35,503 nt of DNA from Acinetobacter sp. A2. Its GTDB lineage: Bacteria; Pseudomonadota; Gammaproteobacteria; Pseudomonadales; Moraxellaceae. A program made the position numbers and the translations under genes. The stretch is from positions 101,995-137,497 of the forward strand of contig NZ_JAAZQX010000003.1 in the NCBI RefSeq assembly GCF_012371325.1. Direction: 5' to 3'. The notes beneath the pieces are model-generated. The model worked only from the letters and a program-made list of their open reading frames with translations, was not told where the DNA came from and searched no databases. This document shows positions 17,772 to 29,553 of the stretch, piece by piece. How positions within the stretch are numbered: position 1 is the first letter of the stretch; the number at the start of each line of letters is the position of its first letter.

Positions 17772-18245
17772 TCTTTCGCATGATGATTATGGTAAAAAAG
17801 GTAGATTGGTATTTAGAGCGGACGCTGAATATAAGTTTGAGAAATAGTCTGGGTTGTAAACCTTGTAATCGGGGAAATATAAAACAGTCTAAGTCTTTTG
17901 ATTATAAATAAATAAAAGTTATCCGAGTGTGAGTAAGCCAATAATTGTTGCTTTGCAGCAACGTATCACAGCTTTAACAGTAAAAGATGCGAGTGTCCGA
18001 TAAAGCTGTGTGCTCAATGTTTGTAGACACGAATAGATATGATAGAGAGTAAGGTGCAAATTTATCTTTAGTCTAAATATTCTAAATAGATATAAAGCTA
18101 TATATAGAGCCTATTGCTAAATAAATTGTATAAAAACATTGTGTTATAAGTATGATTGTAATTTAGTTAAGCAGGTTGTTGCTTCTTATTGTTGTTAATG
18201 ATTCTTATTTAAAGGATTTTTGGCAAAAAAGCCGAGCTGTGTTGT
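17772..18245. other. intergenic region upstream of sdhC
   Basis: AT-rich, with no supported gene. It contains TGGGTTGTAAACC at 17850-17862, a weaker version of the gltA-flanking palindrome. A Fur-box-like stretch lies at 18194-18212 (GTTAATGATTCTTATTTAA; by my count 12 of 19 positions match the classical consensus). The sdh promoter lies directly after it. Confidence 0.45.
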
Positions 18246-18274
18246 TTGTATTTTGACAGTTGACGTTTTATAAT
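18246..18274 (+). promoter_or_regulatory. candidate sigma70 promoter of sdhCDAB
   Basis: TTGTAT (18246-18251), 17 bp, TATAAT (18269-18274): a perfect -10 with a half-matching -35. The predicted start near 18281 leaves a short leader before the ATG at 18298. A TTGACA at 18253 is only 10 bp from the -10, too close to serve. Confidence 0.6.
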
Positions 18275-18372
18275 TCAGTGTCGTTTTAAGGTTAGGCATG
18301 AATTTGCCTGACAATGCCAGCTTTCCTTCGAATTTATTCCAACAAACTCCGGATGGAGTTTTTACTTACAGG

Positions 18373-18771
18373 ATGCCCGCTGTGAAAAGCAACAGACCTG
18401 TCAATTTGTCCATGGGTCAAGTTTTAGAAGTAAACTTAAAATCGCCCGTGGCTATTGCATCAATTCTACACCGTCTTTCTGGTGTCATCGTATTTTTACT
18501 CGTACCGGTACTTTTATGGTTGTTAGACAAGTCATTGTCTTCACCTGAAGGTTTTGCTCAAGTTCAAGAAATTTTTAACGGTTTCTTTGTGCGCTTTATC
18601 GTATGGGTATTTGTAGCCGGCTTAATTTATCACTTCATTGCTGGTATTAAGCACTTACTTGCTGACCTTGGTTTTGCAGAAGAACTGCAAAGCGGTCGCA
18701 TTGCAGCTACTATTTCATTGATCTTGTCTGCAATTGGTATCGTTGCAGCATTTGTATGGATTGTAATCTAA
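18373..18771 (+). CDS. sdhC: succinate dehydrogenase cytochrome b556 subunit
   Basis: SdhC is one of two membrane anchors of complex II; with SdhD it binds heme b and ubiquinone. The 132-residue form starts MPAVKSNRPVNLS and continues with the family signature SPVAIASILHRLSGV and YHFIAGIKHLLADLG, whose histidine is the likely heme ligand. Three membrane segments are visible (about 45-63, 82-105 and 112-131). The start is uncertain. An in-frame ATG at 18298 has the better ribosome-binding site (AAGG) just after the predicted transcription start and would add 25 residues. E. coli SdhC begins close to the MPAV position, so that start was chosen. The stop overlaps the sdhD start by one base. Confidence 0.92.
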   Translation: MPAVKSNRPVNLSMGQVLEVNLKSPVAIASILHRLSGVIVFLLVPVLLWLLDKSLSSPEGFAQVQEIFNGFFVRFIVWVFVAGLIYHFIAGIKHLLADLGFAEELQSGRIAATISLILSAIGIVAAFVWIVI

Positions 18772-19136
18772 TGAAAAGTGCTACAGGTTTAACGGGTTCA
18801 GGTTCTCGCGATTGGTATATCCAACGTGTTAGTGCTGTAGTTCTTGCTGTTTATACCGTTGTGGTATTTGGTTGGATTCTTCTTAACGGTGGATTCAACT
18901 TTGAACAGTGGTACGGCTTTATGATGACATTACCAATGAAGATTATGTCTTTATTGGCAGTCTTATCTCTTGTTGCACACGCTTGGATTGGCATGTGGCA
19001 AGTATTCACTGACTATGTGACTACTCGTCAAATGGGTCCTTCAGCTTCAGGTTTACGCCTAGTGCTGACTTCAGCAGTGATTATTGCTGTTTTTGCATAC
19101 GCAATCTGGGCTATCCAGATTTTCTGGGCGAATTGA
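18771..19136 (+). CDS. sdhD: succinate dehydrogenase hydrophobic membrane anchor
   Basis: SdhD is the second membrane anchor of complex II. The 121-residue protein begins MKSATGLTGSGSRDWYIQRVSAVVL, where RDWYIQRVSA is the conserved quinone-site entrance. Three hydrophobic helices follow, including VAHAWIGMWQVFTDYV with the heme-ligand histidine region. The ATG at 18771 shares one base with the sdhC stop (TAATG), which indicates translational coupling. sdhA follows after 12 bp. Confidence 0.95.
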   Translation: MKSATGLTGSGSRDWYIQRVSAVVLAVYTVVVFGWILLNGGFNFEQWYGFMMTLPMKIMSLLAVLSLVAHAWIGMWQVFTDYVTTRQMGPSASGLRLVLTSAVIIAVFAYAIWAIQIFWAN

Positions 19137-19148
19137 TAGGAAAATATC

Positions 19149-21047
19149 ATGGGCGCGATTAACCCTAAAGAAGATTATACAAATATTCCACACCAATTTT
19201 TTGACGCAGTCATCGTTGGTGGTGGTGGTTCAGGTATGCGTGCATCTTACCAGCTTGCTCAAGCGGGTTTGAGAGTTGCGGTACTGACCAAAGTATTCCC
19301 AACACGTTCGCACACTGTTGCGGCGCAAGGTGGTATTGGTGCATCTCTTGGTAACATGCAAGAAGATAACTGGCACTACCACTTTTATGACACAGTAAAA
19401 GGTTCTGACTGGTTAGGCGACCAAGACGCGATCGAGTTCATGACGCGTGAAGCGCCACAAGTGGTTTATGAATTAGAACACTTGGGTATGCCATTTGACC
19501 GTAACGCAGACGGTACAATTTACCAACGTCCATTCGGTGGTCACTCTGCAAACTACGGTGAAAAAGCTGTGCCGCGTGCATGTGCTGCAGCTGACCGTAC
19601 TGGTCACGCACTTCTTCACACGCTTTATCAAAGCAACGTGAAAATGGGTACTCAATTTTTCGTTGAATGGATTGCTCTTGATTTAATCCGTAACGAAGCA
19701 GGCGATGTACTTGGTGTTACAGCAATTGACCAAGAAACTGGCAAAATTGCAGTATTCCAAGCGAAAGCGACATTATTTGCTACAGGTGGTGCAGGTCGTG
19801 TTTACCGTGCATCTACAAACGCATATATCAACACTGGTGACGGTCTTGGTATGGCTGCTCGTGCGGGTATTCCATTACAAGATATGGAATTCTGGCAGTT
19901 CCACCCTACGGGTGTTGCGGGCGCAGGCGTATTGTTAACGGAAGGCTGTCGTGGTGAAGGTGGTATCCTTCGTAACGATTCAGGCGAGCCGTTCATGGAG
20001 CGTTATGCACCAACTTTGAAAGACTTGGCGCCACGTGACTTCGTATCACGTTCTATGGACCAAGAAATTAAAGAAGGTCGTGGTTGTGGTCCAAACAAAG
20101 ACTACATCTTGCTTGATATGACGCACTTGGGTGCAGACACCATTATGAAGCGTCTTCCATCTGTATTCGAGATTGGTAAGAAATTCGCGAACGTTGACTG
20201 TACAAAAGAGCCAATTCCAGTAGTACCGACCATCCACTATCAAATGGGTGGTATTCCAACAAACATTCATGGTCAAGTGGTTGTGCCAGAAAGCCGTGAA
20301 ACTCAAGAGTTGGTTGCGAACTACAACGCAGAAACTGATACTTATACAACAAACTCGGGCGACCGTGATTTTGCTAAACCAGTAAAAGGTTTCTATGCAA
20401 TTGGTGAGTGTTCATGTGTATCCGTACACGGTGCAAACCGTTTAGGTACAAACTCATTGCTTGACTTGGTTGTATTTGGTAAGGCTGCTGGTCAGCACAT
20501 CATTGAGTATGTAACTAAGCAACACGATGGTGAGTACGAACCACTTCCAACAACTGTACTTGAAAACACTGTGAACCGTATTCGTAAACTTGACGAATCG
20601 ACTTCAGGTGAAAACGCTCAAGAAGTTGCAGATACGATTCGTAACATCGTTCAAGATCACGCAGGTGTATTCCGTACTTCAGCATTGCTTGAAGAAGGTG
20701 TTAAGCAAATTCTTGCGCTTGAACCACGTGTTCGCAACATTCATTTGAAAGACAAATCTAAAGTATTTAACACTGCACGTGTAGAAGCTTTAGAAGTTGA
20801 AAACTTATATGAAGTTGCTAAAGCGACATTAATCTCAGCTGCTGCACGTAAAGAATGTCGTGGTGCGCATACGGTTGTAGACTTCGAGTTACCACCAGAT
20901 CACCCAACTTATTCTTATGGTCGTCGTGATGATGAGTGGATGAAGCACACCTTATGGTTCTCTACAGATAACCGTCTTGAGTACAAACCAGTACGTTACA
21001 AGCCGCTTACTGTAGCTGCTATTCCACCTAAACCACGTACATTCTAA
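19149..21047 (+). CDS. sdhA: succinate dehydrogenase flavoprotein subunit
   Basis: SdhA oxidises succinate to fumarate with covalently bound FAD. The 632-residue protein has the dinucleotide-binding start [18 protein letters not shown], then [17 protein letters not shown], where the histidine is the covalent FAD attachment site. The substrate-site segments [23 protein letters not shown] and [10 protein letters not shown] and the FAD segment [11 protein letters not shown] are also present. Length is slightly above the E. coli protein. AGGA lies about 9 bases before the ATG. Codon use is strongly biased toward highly expressed genes. Confidence 0.98.
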   Translation: MGAINPKEDYTNIPHQFFDAVIVGGGGSGMRASYQLAQAGLRVAVLTKVFPTRSHTVAAQGGIGASLGNMQEDNWHYHFYDTVKGSDWLGDQDAIEFMTREAPQVVYELEHLGMPFDRNADGTIYQRPFGGHSANYGEKAVPRACAAADRTGHALLHTLYQSNVKMGTQFFVEWIALDLIRNEAGDVLGVTAIDQETGKIAVFQAKATLFATGGAGRVYRASTNAYINTGDGLGMAARAGIPLQDMEFWQFHPTGVAGAGVLLTEGCRGEGGILRNDSGEPFMERYAPTLKDLAPRDFVSRSMDQEIKEGRGCGPNKDYILLDMTHLGADTIMKRLPSVFEIGKKFANVDCTKEPIPVVPTIHYQMGGIPTNIHGQVVVPESRETQELVANYNAETDTYTTNSGDRDFAKPVKGFYAIGECSCVSVHGANRLGTNSLLDLVVFGKAAGQHIIEYVTKQHDGEYEPLPTTVLENTVNRIRKLDESTSGENAQEVADTIRNIVQDHAGVFRTSALLEEGVKQILALEPRVRNIHLKDKSKVFNTARVEALEVENLYEVAKATLISAAARKECRGAHTVVDFELPPDHPTYSYGRRDDEWMKHTLWFSTDNRLEYKPVRYKPLTVAAIPPKPRTF

Positions 21048-21061
21048 TTGGGAGAAGTAAG

Positions 21062-21772
21062 ATGAGTAGAGGTACTCGTACATTTAATATCTACCGCTAC
21101 GATCCTGATAAGGATAAAGCACCGTACATGCAAACTTTTAAGCTTGAATTGACTGATAAGCACCGTATGTTGCTTGATGCGCTTCTTGCATTGAAAGTAC
21201 AAGACGAAACTTTAACGTTCCGTCGTTCATGTCGTGAAGGTATTTGTGGTTCTGATGGTGTAAACATCAACGGTAAAAATGGTTTAGCGTGTCTTTGGAA
21301 CCTAAACGACTTACCAGAAGTGATTACGATTCGTCCACTTCCTGGTCTTCCAGTAATTAAAGACTTAGTTGTTGATATGAATCAGTTCTACGATCAGTAC
21401 AACAAGATTCATCCGTTCTTGATCAACAACCAGCCTGCGCCTCCAAAAGAGCGTTTACAGTCTCAAGAAGATCGTGAACACCTTGATGGTTTGTATGAAT
21501 GTATTCTTTGTGCATGTTGTTCAACTTCATGCCCATCATTCTGGTGGAACCCAGACAAGTTCTTGGGTCCTTCAGCATTGTTGAATGCATACCGCTTCAT
21601 CATTGACTCTCGTGATACTGCAACTCAAGAGCGTTTGGCTCGTCTTGACGACCCATTCTCATTGTTCCGTTGTAAAGGCATCATGAACTGTGTGTCTGTT
21701 TGTCCGAAAGGTTTGAACCCGACGAAAGCAATTGGTCACATTCGTAACATGTTATTAGACCAAGCTGGCTAA
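21062..21772 (+). CDS. sdhB: succinate dehydrogenase iron-sulfur subunit
   Basis: SdhB carries electrons from FAD to the quinone through three clusters. The 236-residue protein shows all three motifs: the [2Fe-2S] set [11 protein letters not shown]...CLWN, the [4Fe-4S] set [13 protein letters not shown], and the [3Fe-4S] set [24 protein letters not shown] precedes the ATG at good spacing. It is the last gene of the sdhCDAB operon, closed by a strong terminator, unlike E. coli where sdh reads on into sucAB. Confidence 0.98.
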   Translation: MSRGTRTFNIYRYDPDKDKAPYMQTFKLELTDKHRMLLDALLALKVQDETLTFRRSCREGICGSDGVNINGKNGLACLWNLNDLPEVITIRPLPGLPVIKDLVVDMNQFYDQYNKIHPFLINNQPAPPKERLQSQEDREHLDGLYECILCACCSTSCPSFWWNPDKFLGPSALLNAYRFIIDSRDTATQERLARLDDPFSLFRCKGIMNCVSVCPKGLNPTKAIGHIRNMLLDQAG

Positions 21773-21784
21773 GCGAGCTAAGGT

Positions 21785-21817
21785 TGAAAAAAGCACATCT
21801 TCGGATGTGCTTTTTTT
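21785..21817 (+). terminator. terminator of sdhCDAB
   Basis: AAGCACATC (21791-21799), loop TTCG, and GATGTGCTT (21804-21812) form a UUCG-capped stem running into a T run. Confidence 0.92.
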
Positions 21818-22483
21818 ATGGTCTAATATTGCTGTAAAAGTAAAATAATAACGAGGTGTGTTTTTTTAATATCGAACATAAAAACGAAGTATAAAAAGAA
21901 GTGATTAAAAAATGAGTGCTTGATATTTTTTAGGTATAACTGCTGGATTAATAGACAAAAACCGATAAAAGGCGACTAAAGTTGCACACAATTGTAATCC
22001 AGTGCTGCTATTTTGTTGTAAAGCATAGGCAAATGCCAAGATTAGCTGCAATATTTGTTTTTAGATGTTATCATGTAACATGTAATTGAGAGGGCAGATT
22101 GAGAGATGTGCTCTCTTTTCTTTTATCTAAAATAGCAGGGGTTGGACTTTGGTCTAAATTGCTTCTGTTTTTTAAATAAAGCACCATATATTAGATGAAA
22201 ATAGAATCACTGTATTTCGCCAATTTATAGGAGGTATGTGTCAAAAAAATCAATTGGTTTATGAGATCATGTTACGATTAATGAACCGCTATATTTAAAA
22301 AATGTTGAAATTTTGTACATTTTATCAACATTTTAACGCTGTTTAGTGTGCTATTTAATCTGATTAAAAGTATAAAAGTCGGGTTAGAAAAGCGAAGTGA
22401 GTGAACTTCATTTTTCTAAAACGATTTTGCAAAAAATTGCTCGGCTTGGGTCGAGTATATAGATGAGTGATGATGCCAATGAG
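21818..22483. other. long intergenic region upstream of sucA (no gene supported)
   Basis: About 660 bp of very AT-rich sequence. I see no convincing coding frame; a 20-codon ATG frame at 22236 lies one base after AGGAGG and is probably chance. The sucA promoter should be here, but no clear -35/-10 pair stands out. The structured leader begins at 22484. Confidence 0.5.
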
Positions 22484-22585
22484 GGCGTTATGATTCATAA
22501 ATGACATTGGGTTTTCCTAATGTAGTGATAACGCCTCATGACATTTGTCAACTGGGGACTAATGTCATGTTACCAATTTGACATT
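22484..22585 (+). promoter_or_regulatory. structured repeat-rich leader of sucA
   Basis: GGCGTTAT (22484-22491) pairs with ATAACGCC (22528-22535) and encloses ACATT/AATGT. A second hairpin is ATGACATT (22538-22545) with AATGTCAT (22561-22568), extended by GTC/GAC inside. ATGACATT also occurs at 22501-22508 and TGACATT at 22579-22585, giving four copies (three direct, one inverted). The copies could form alternative hairpins or be protein operators. The element ends about 55-70 bases before the sucA start. Confidence 0.55.
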
Positions 22586-22640
22586 ATCAATCATGGGTTT
22601 TGCTTAAAAAGCATCCTGGAAAATGTTTTTGCAATAGGAA

Positions 22641-25475
22641 ATGGGTCCACAAATGCAAGAAGTTGCTGACGCACTGCGTCTTGACACTGAACTTTCCGCT
22701 GATAGTGCAGCGTATATTGAAGAACTTTACGAGCATTATTTGACGTCACCGGAATCAGTCGGTGCTGATTGGCGTGAATATTTCGATAAATTCCCGAAGG
22801 GTGATCAACCACACAGCAATGTACGTGAGCAATTCCTTTTATTAGGTCGTAATTCAAATCGCGTTCAAGCCATTGTTCAAGGTTCAGTGAGTTCTGAACA
22901 CGAACAACGTCAAATTGGCGTGTTGCAACTGATTGCAGCTTACCGTAACCGTGGTCACCAAAAAGCAAAATTAGATCCATTAGGTTTGGCAAAACGTGAA
23001 GACGTGCCAGATTTAGATCTTGCTGCGCATGGTTTAACCAAGTCAGATTTAGACACGGTATTCCACACAGGTAACTTGGCGATTGATAAAGCTGAAGCGA
23101 CCCTAGGTGAAATGGTTGAAGCCATGCAGTCAATCTACTGCGGTTCAATTGGTGCAGAATACATGCACATTGTTGATACCAAAGAGAAACGCTGGATTCA
23201 ACAACGCTTAGAGAGCGCACGCGGTAAATTTACGTTCACTGCAGACCAAAAGAAACATGTACTTGAGCGCTTAACAGCAGCTGAAGGTCTAGAAAAATAT
23301 CTAGGTAACAAATACGTGGGCGCTAAACGCTTTGGTGTAGAAGGCGGTGAATCATTTATCCCAATGGTCAACGAAATTATTCAACGTGCAGGTGCTGTAG
23401 GTTGTAAAGAAGTTGTGATTGGTATGCCACACCGTGGTCGTTTGAACCTACTTGTGAATATCATGGGTAAAAACCCAGCAGACCTATTTGGTGAGTTCGA
23501 AGGTAAGAGCTTACATAAAAAAGGTTCGGGTGACGTGAAATATCACCAAGGTTTCTCATCTAACGTGATGACACCAGGTGGTGAAGTACACTTGGCACTT
23601 GCGTTTAACCCATCACACTTGGAAATTGTTGGTCCAGTGGTTGAAGGTTCTGTTCGTGCACGCCAAGTACGTCGTAAAGACATTGGTGGTGATGACGTAT
23701 TGCCATTAATCGTACACGGTGACGCAGCATTTGCAGGTCAAGGTGTTAACCAAGAAACCTTCCAAATGTCACAAACTCGCGGTTATACCGTAGGTGGTAC
23801 AGTTCACATTGTGATTAACAACCAAGTTGGTTTCACAACTTCTGACCCACGTGACGCGCGTTCTACAGAATACTGTACTGACATTGCAAAAATGATTCAG
23901 GCGCCAATTTTCCACGTGAATGGCGATGACCCTGAAGCTGTGATTTTTGTATCTCAATTGGCACATGATTTCCGTCACACATTCCGTAAAGACGTTGTGA
24001 TTGATTTGTTCTGCTACCGTCGTCGTGGTCACAACGAAGCTGACGAGCCAGCAGCAACTCAGCCGATGATGTACCAAGTGATTAACAAAAAGACCACAAC
24101 ACGTACTTTATATGCTGACCAATTGGTACAAGAAGGTGTGTTGGATCGCGCTGCGGCAGATCAAATGGTTGAAGACTACCGTTCTGATTTGGAAGCGGGT
24201 AATCACGTTGCGAATGCGTTGGTACTTGAGCCAAATACCAAAATGTTTGTAGATTGGTCTCCGTATTTAGGTCATGACTATACAGACGTTTGGGATACGA
24301 CTTTCCCGGTTGAGCGTTTGAAAGAACTTGGTCAAACCATGCGTAAACTTCCAGAAGGTTTCGTGATGCAGCGCCAAGTTGCAAAAGTGATTGATGATCG
24401 CTTAAAAATGCAAACGGGTGAAATGCCACTGAACTGGGGTGCAGCTGAAACTTTAGCTTATGCAACTTTGTTGGATGAAGGCTATTTAGTTCGTTTGACT
24501 GGTGAAGACGTAGGTCGTGGTACTTTCTCACACCGTCACGCAAAATTGCACAACCAAGTCGATGGTAAAACTTATATTCCGTTATGCCATATCAAAGAGA
24601 ACCAACCACGTGTTGCAATCTACGACTCTTTATTGTCTGAAATGGCAGTATTGGCATTCGAATACGGTTATGCAACGACACTTCCGAAGAGCTTGATCAT
24701 TTGGGAAGCACAATTTGGTGACTTCGCAAACTGTGCTCAAGTGGTGATTGACCAGTTCATCTCATCTGGTGAAACCAAGTGGGAGCGTGTGTGTGGTTTG
24801 ACTATGCTACTTCCACACGGCTTTGAAGGTCAGGGTCCAGAGCACTCATCTGCACGTTTAGAGCGTTTCTTACAGCTTTGTGCGGAAGAAAACATGCAAG
24901 TGATGACACCAACAACACCAGCACAGATTTTCCACGCTTTACGTCGTCAGGCGATTCGTCCAATCCGTAAGCCAATGATCATCATGTCGCCGAAGTCTTT
25001 ACTTCGTCACAAGTTAGCTGTGTCTAGCTTGGATGAGCTTGCAACTGGTACATTCCAGACTGTGATTGATGAAACTGATAACATCAACAAGTCAGACGTG
25101 ACTCGTCTAGTGCTATGTGGTGGTAAGGTTTATTACGACTTGCTTGAAAAACGTCGTGAATTAGAATTGAACAACACTGCAATTGTTCGTATTGAACAGT
25201 TGTACCCATATCCAGAACAACGTATTGCTGAAGTTCTTGCTTCTTATCCAAACGTGAACGAACTTGTTTGGGCTCAAGAAGAACCGAAGAACCAAGGTGC
25301 TTGGTTATTCATCGCGCCACGTTTATATGATGACGTAATGAAAACTGGTAAACAGATTCGTATTAGTTATGCGGGTCGTGAAGCATCTGCAGCACCAGCG
25401 TGTGGTTCACCATATTTGCATGCAAAACAACAAGCTCAGCTCATCAATGACGCGCTTGCGATCGTAGCTGAATAA
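22641..25475 (+). CDS. sucA: 2-oxoglutarate dehydrogenase E1 component
   Basis: SucA is the thiamine-diphosphate-dependent decarboxylase of the 2-oxoglutarate dehydrogenase complex. The 944-residue protein has the N-terminal E2-binding segment ([17 protein letters not shown]). The active-site region includes [25 protein letters not shown] and [14 protein letters not shown], and the ThDP/metal segment reads INNQVGFTT. The C-terminal domain has [17 protein letters not shown]. Two ATG starts are four codons apart, at 22641 and 22653; the second gives the usual [12 protein letters not shown]. An AGGA at 22636-22639 is close to the first and 13 bases from the second. It is followed by sucB after 16 bp. 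Confidence 0.97.
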   Translation: MGPQMQEVADALRLDTELSADSAAYIEELYEHYLTSPESVGADWREYFDKFPKGDQPHSNVREQFLLLGRNSNRVQAIVQGSVSSEHEQRQIGVLQLIAAYRNRGHQKAKLDPLGLAKREDVPDLDLAAHGLTKSDLDTVFHTGNLAIDKAEATLGEMVEAMQSIYCGSIGAEYMHIVDTKEKRWIQQRLESARGKFTFTADQKKHVLERLTAAEGLEKYLGNKYVGAKRFGVEGGESFIPMVNEIIQRAGAVGCKEVVIGMPHRGRLNLLVNIMGKNPADLFGEFEGKSLHKKGSGDVKYHQGFSSNVMTPGGEVHLALAFNPSHLEIVGPVVEGSVRARQVRRKDIGGDDVLPLIVHGDAAFAGQGVNQETFQMSQTRGYTVGGTVHIVINNQVGFTTSDPRDARSTEYCTDIAKMIQAPIFHVNGDDPEAVIFVSQLAHDFRHTFRKDVVIDLFCYRRRGHNEADEPAATQPMMYQVINKKTTTRTLYADQLVQEGVLDRAAADQMVEDYRSDLEAGNHVANALVLEPNTKMFVDWSPYLGHDYTDVWDTTFPVERLKELGQTMRKLPEGFVMQRQVAKVIDDRLKMQTGEMPLNWGAAETLAYATLLDEGYLVRLTGEDVGRGTFSHRHAKLHNQVDGKTYIPLCHIKENQPRVAIYDSLLSEMAVLAFEYGYATTLPKSLIIWEAQFGDFANCAQVVIDQFISSGETKWERVCGLTMLLPHGFEGQGPEHSSARLERFLQLCAEENMQVMTPTTPAQIFHALRRQAIRPIRKPMIIMSPKSLLRHKLAVSSLDELATGTFQTVIDETDNINKSDVTRLVLCGGKVYYDLLEKRRELELNNTAIVRIEQLYPYPEQRIAEVLASYPNVNELVWAQEEPKNQGAWLFIAPRLYDDVMKTGKQIRISYAGREASAAPACGSPYLHAKQQAQLINDALAIVAE

Positions 25476-25491
25476 CAGGAGATTCGAAGTA

Positions 25492-26706
25492 ATGGCAACC
25501 GAAATTAAAGCACCGGTATTTCCAGAGTCAGTTGCAGACGGTACGATTGCAACTTGGCACAAACAACCAGGTGAAGCAGTATCACGTGATGAAGTGATCT
25601 GTGACATTGAAACCGATAAAGTTGTTTTGGAAGTAGTCGCTCCTGCAGATGGTACGATCTCTGTCATCATTAAAAACGAAGGCGACACCGTTCTTTCTGA
25701 CGAAGTAATTGCTCAATTTGAAGCTGGCGCTGTTTCTGGTGCGGCTCAAACTCAAGCAGTTCAATCTGAAGGTCAGGTAGAGCAAGCTGCAGCACAAACT
25801 GAAGCGGGTGCTGCACCTGTTGTTGAGCGTGCACAACCTGTTGCTGACCAAGCGCCAGCAGTACGTAAAGCCTTGACTGAAACAGGTATCAATGCTGCAG
25901 ACATAGCGGGTACAGGTCGTGGTGGTCGTATCACTAAAGAAGATGTTGCAAATCATCAAACTAAACCTGCTGCTGCAGCTGCGCCATTAAGTGTTGCGGT
26001 AGGTGAGCGTATCGAGAAACGTGTTCCTATGACACGTTTACGTAAGCGTGTTGCTGAGCGTTTACTTGCAGCGACTCAAGAAACTGCAATGTTGACTACG
26101 TTTAACGAAGTAAACATGAAGCCAATCATGGAAATGCGTGCACAATACAAAGATGCGTTTGAAAAACGTCATGGTGCACGTTTAGGCTTTATGTCTTTCT
26201 TTGTGAAAGCTGCAACTGAAGCACTTAAGCGTTATCCTGCTGTTAACGCTTCAATTGATGGCGATGACATCGTGTATCACGGTTACTACGACATCGGTGT
26301 AGCTGTATCTTCTGACCGTGGTCTAGTGGTTCCTGTATTACGTGATACAGACCGTATGAACTATGCTGAAGTAGAAAACGGTATCCGTGACTATGCTTAC
26401 AAAGCACGTGACGGTAAGTTGGGTATTGAAGACATGACTGGCGGTACATTCACCATTACTAACGGTGGTACTTTCGGTTCATTGTTATCTACTCCAATTC
26501 TAAATACGCCACAAACTGCAATTTTGGGTATGCACAAAATCCAAGAGCGTCCTATGGCGGTTAATGGCCAAGTAGAAATCTTGCCAATGATGTATTTAGC
26601 GCTTTCTTATGACCACCGTTTAATTGATGGTAAAGAAGCTGTAGGTTTCCTTGTAACAATCAAAGAATTGTTAGAAGAACCAGCTAAACTCATCCTTGAC
26701 CTTTAA
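25492..26706 (+). CDS. sucB: 2-oxoglutarate dehydrogenase E2 (dihydrolipoyl succinyltransferase)
   Basis: SucB forms the core of the complex and transfers the succinyl group to CoA. The 404-residue protein has a single lipoyl domain with the lipoylated K43 in [11 protein letters not shown], and an Ala/Glu/Gln-rich flexible linker (about 80-120). The peripheral-subunit-binding domain is at about 122-155 ([22 protein letters not shown]). The catalytic domain ends in [13 protein letters not shown], with H375 and D379 as active-site residues. AGGAG precedes the ATG. A hairpin with a T run separates it from lpd. Confidence 0.98.
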   Translation: MATEIKAPVFPESVADGTIATWHKQPGEAVSRDEVICDIETDKVVLEVVAPADGTISVIIKNEGDTVLSDEVIAQFEAGAVSGAAQTQAVQSEGQVEQAAAQTEAGAAPVVERAQPVADQAPAVRKALTETGINAADIAGTGRGGRITKEDVANHQTKPAAAAAPLSVAVGERIEKRVPMTRLRKRVAERLLAATQETAMLTTFNEVNMKPIMEMRAQYKDAFEKRHGARLGFMSFFVKAATEALKRYPAVNASIDGDDIVYHGYYDIGVAVSSDRGLVVPVLRDTDRMNYAEVENGIRDYAYKARDGKLGIEDMTGGTFTITNGGTFGSLLSTPILNTPQTAILGMHKIQERPMAVNGQVEILPMMYLALSYDHRLIDGKEAVGFLVTIKELLEEPAKLILDL

Positions 26707-26712
26707 TTCTAA

Positions 26713-28200
<1,488 letters not shown>

Positions 28201-28204
28201 CACT

Positions 28205-28232
28205 AAAAAGAGCGGCTTAGGCCGCTCTTTTT
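28205..28232 (+). terminator. terminator of sucAB-lpd
   Basis: A perfect 12-bp stem AAAAAGAGCGGC / GCCGCTCTTTTT with loop TTAG, five bases after the lpd stop. Confidence 0.93.
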
Positions 28233-28291
28233 ACATTTGATGGTTGTGTTTGTGGGAATAATCATCTAAAAATAAAGAGCATAGAAAATAG

Positions 28292-28339
28292 CACCACCAT
28301 GGAAGACCAAGATCAAACCAAGATTTGATGCGGGTGGTG
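28292..28339 (+). promoter_or_regulatory. two-helix leader element upstream of sucC
   Basis: CACCACC (28292-28298) pairs with GGTGGTG (28333-28339). Inside, ATCAAA (28312-28317) pairs with TTTGAT (28324-28329) around a 6-nt loop. The structure ends 35 bases before the sucC start and has no T run after it, so it is not a terminator. It may be a 5'-UTR regulatory RNA. Confidence 0.5.
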
Positions 28340-28374
28340 AGAACTGAATAAAAGAAGTAGTAAAAGGTTAGTCA

Positions 28375-29541
28375 ATGAATTTACATGAGTATCAAGCGAA
28401 AGCGCTATTAAAAAAATATGGCATGCCTGTTCAGGAAGGAATCTTGGCCACGACAGCAGTAGAAGCTGTGCAGGCCTTTGAGCAACTTGGTGGAAAATTT
28501 GCCGTAATGAAGGCGCAAGTACATGCGGGTGGCCGTGGTAAAGCGGGTGGTGTAAAAGTGGTGAAATCTGCACAGGAAGCTGCAGACTATGCCAATGAAA
28601 TTATTGGTACACGCTTGGTCACTTATCAAACTGATGCTTATGGTCAGCCGGTAAACAGTATTTTGGTTGCAGAAGATGTCTATCCTGTAGAGCGCGAATT
28701 GTACTTAGGTGCTGTGGTAGATCGTTCAAGCCGTCGTGTCACCTTTATGGCATCTACCGAAGGTGGGGTTGAAATTGAAAAAGTCGCAGAAGAAACCCCT
28801 GAAAAAATTATTAAAGTAGAAGTCGATCCATTGGTGGGGTTATTGCCATTTCAGGCGCGAGAAGTTGCTTTCGCCTTAAAACTAAAAGATAGCCAAATCA
28901 CTCAGTTTGTAAAAATTATGACTGCGGCTTATCAGGCATTTATTGATAATGATTTTGCATTGTTTGAAATTAATCCACTTTCAGTGCGCGAAAATGGTGA
29001 GATTTTATGTGTCGATGCTAAAGTCGGAATTGACTCTAATGCGTTGTACCGTTTACCTGAGGTATTGGCGCTGCGAGATAAGTCACAAGAAAATGAGCGT
29101 GAATTGCGTGCTTCAGAATTTGACCTGAACTATGTAGCTTTGGAAGGCAACATTGGCTGTATGGTCAATGGTGCGGGCTTGGCAATGGCAACGATGGATA
29201 TTATTAAGTTGTATGGTGGCCAGCCTGCGAACTTCTTAGATGTAGGTGGTGGTGCAACCAAAGAGCGTGTGATTGAAGCCTTTAAAATTATTTTGGCAGA
29301 TCACTCAGTCAAAGGCGTGTTAATCAATATTTTTGGTGGAATTGTACGTTGTGACATGATTGCAGAAGCAATTATTGCAGCGGTTCAAGAGGTAAATGTT
29401 ACTGTGCCTGTGGTGGTTCGTTTAGAAGGAAACAACTCAGAGCTAGGTGCTAAATTACTAGATGAATCAGGATTAAAACTTATTTCTGCAAATGGCTTGT
29501 CCGATGCTGCAGAAAAAATTGTTGCTGCAGTGAAAGCTTAA
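28375..29541 (+). CDS. sucC: succinyl-CoA synthetase beta subunit (ADP-forming)
   Basis: With SucD it converts succinyl-CoA to succinate, making ATP. The 388-residue protein starts [19 protein letters not shown]. It has the ATP-grasp domain ([18 protein letters not shown]) and the C-terminal flavodoxin-like domain with [19 protein letters not shown] and [17 protein letters not shown] precedes the ATG. It lies in its own unit with sucD, separated from lpd by a terminator. Its codon use looks less strongly biased than that of sucA/sucB next door. Confidence 0.97.
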   Translation: MNLHEYQAKALLKKYGMPVQEGILATTAVEAVQAFEQLGGKFAVMKAQVHAGGRGKAGGVKVVKSAQEAADYANEIIGTRLVTYQTDAYGQPVNSILVAEDVYPVERELYLGAVVDRSSRRVTFMASTEGGVEIEKVAEETPEKIIKVEVDPLVGLLPFQAREVAFALKLKDSQITQFVKIMTAAYQAFIDNDFALFEINPLSVRENGEILCVDAKVGIDSNALYRLPEVLALRDKSQENERELRASEFDLNYVALEGNIGCMVNGAGLAMATMDIIKLYGGQPANFLDVGGGATKERVIEAFKIILADHSVKGVLINIFGGIVRCDMIAEAIIAAVQEVNVTVPVVVRLEGNNSELGAKLLDESGLKLISANGLSDAAEKIVAAVKA

Positions 29542-29553
29542 GGAGAATCAGGC

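Noticed and set aside
18253..18274. TTGACA as the -35 of sdhC
   Set aside because: Only 10 bp separate it from TATAAT; TTGTAT at 18246 has correct 17-bp spacing.
22236..22298. 20-codon ORF after AGGAGG upstream of sucA
   Set aside because: The spacing between AGGAGG and ATG is only one base, and the peptide has no recognisable features.
22591..23220. 209-codon minus-strand ORF opposite sucA
   Set aside because: Shadow of the sucA reading frame; strongly biased sucA codons leave the opposite frame open.
24082..24543. 153-codon minus-strand ORF opposite sucA
   Set aside because: Shadow of sucA with an unnatural, His/Gln-rich composition.
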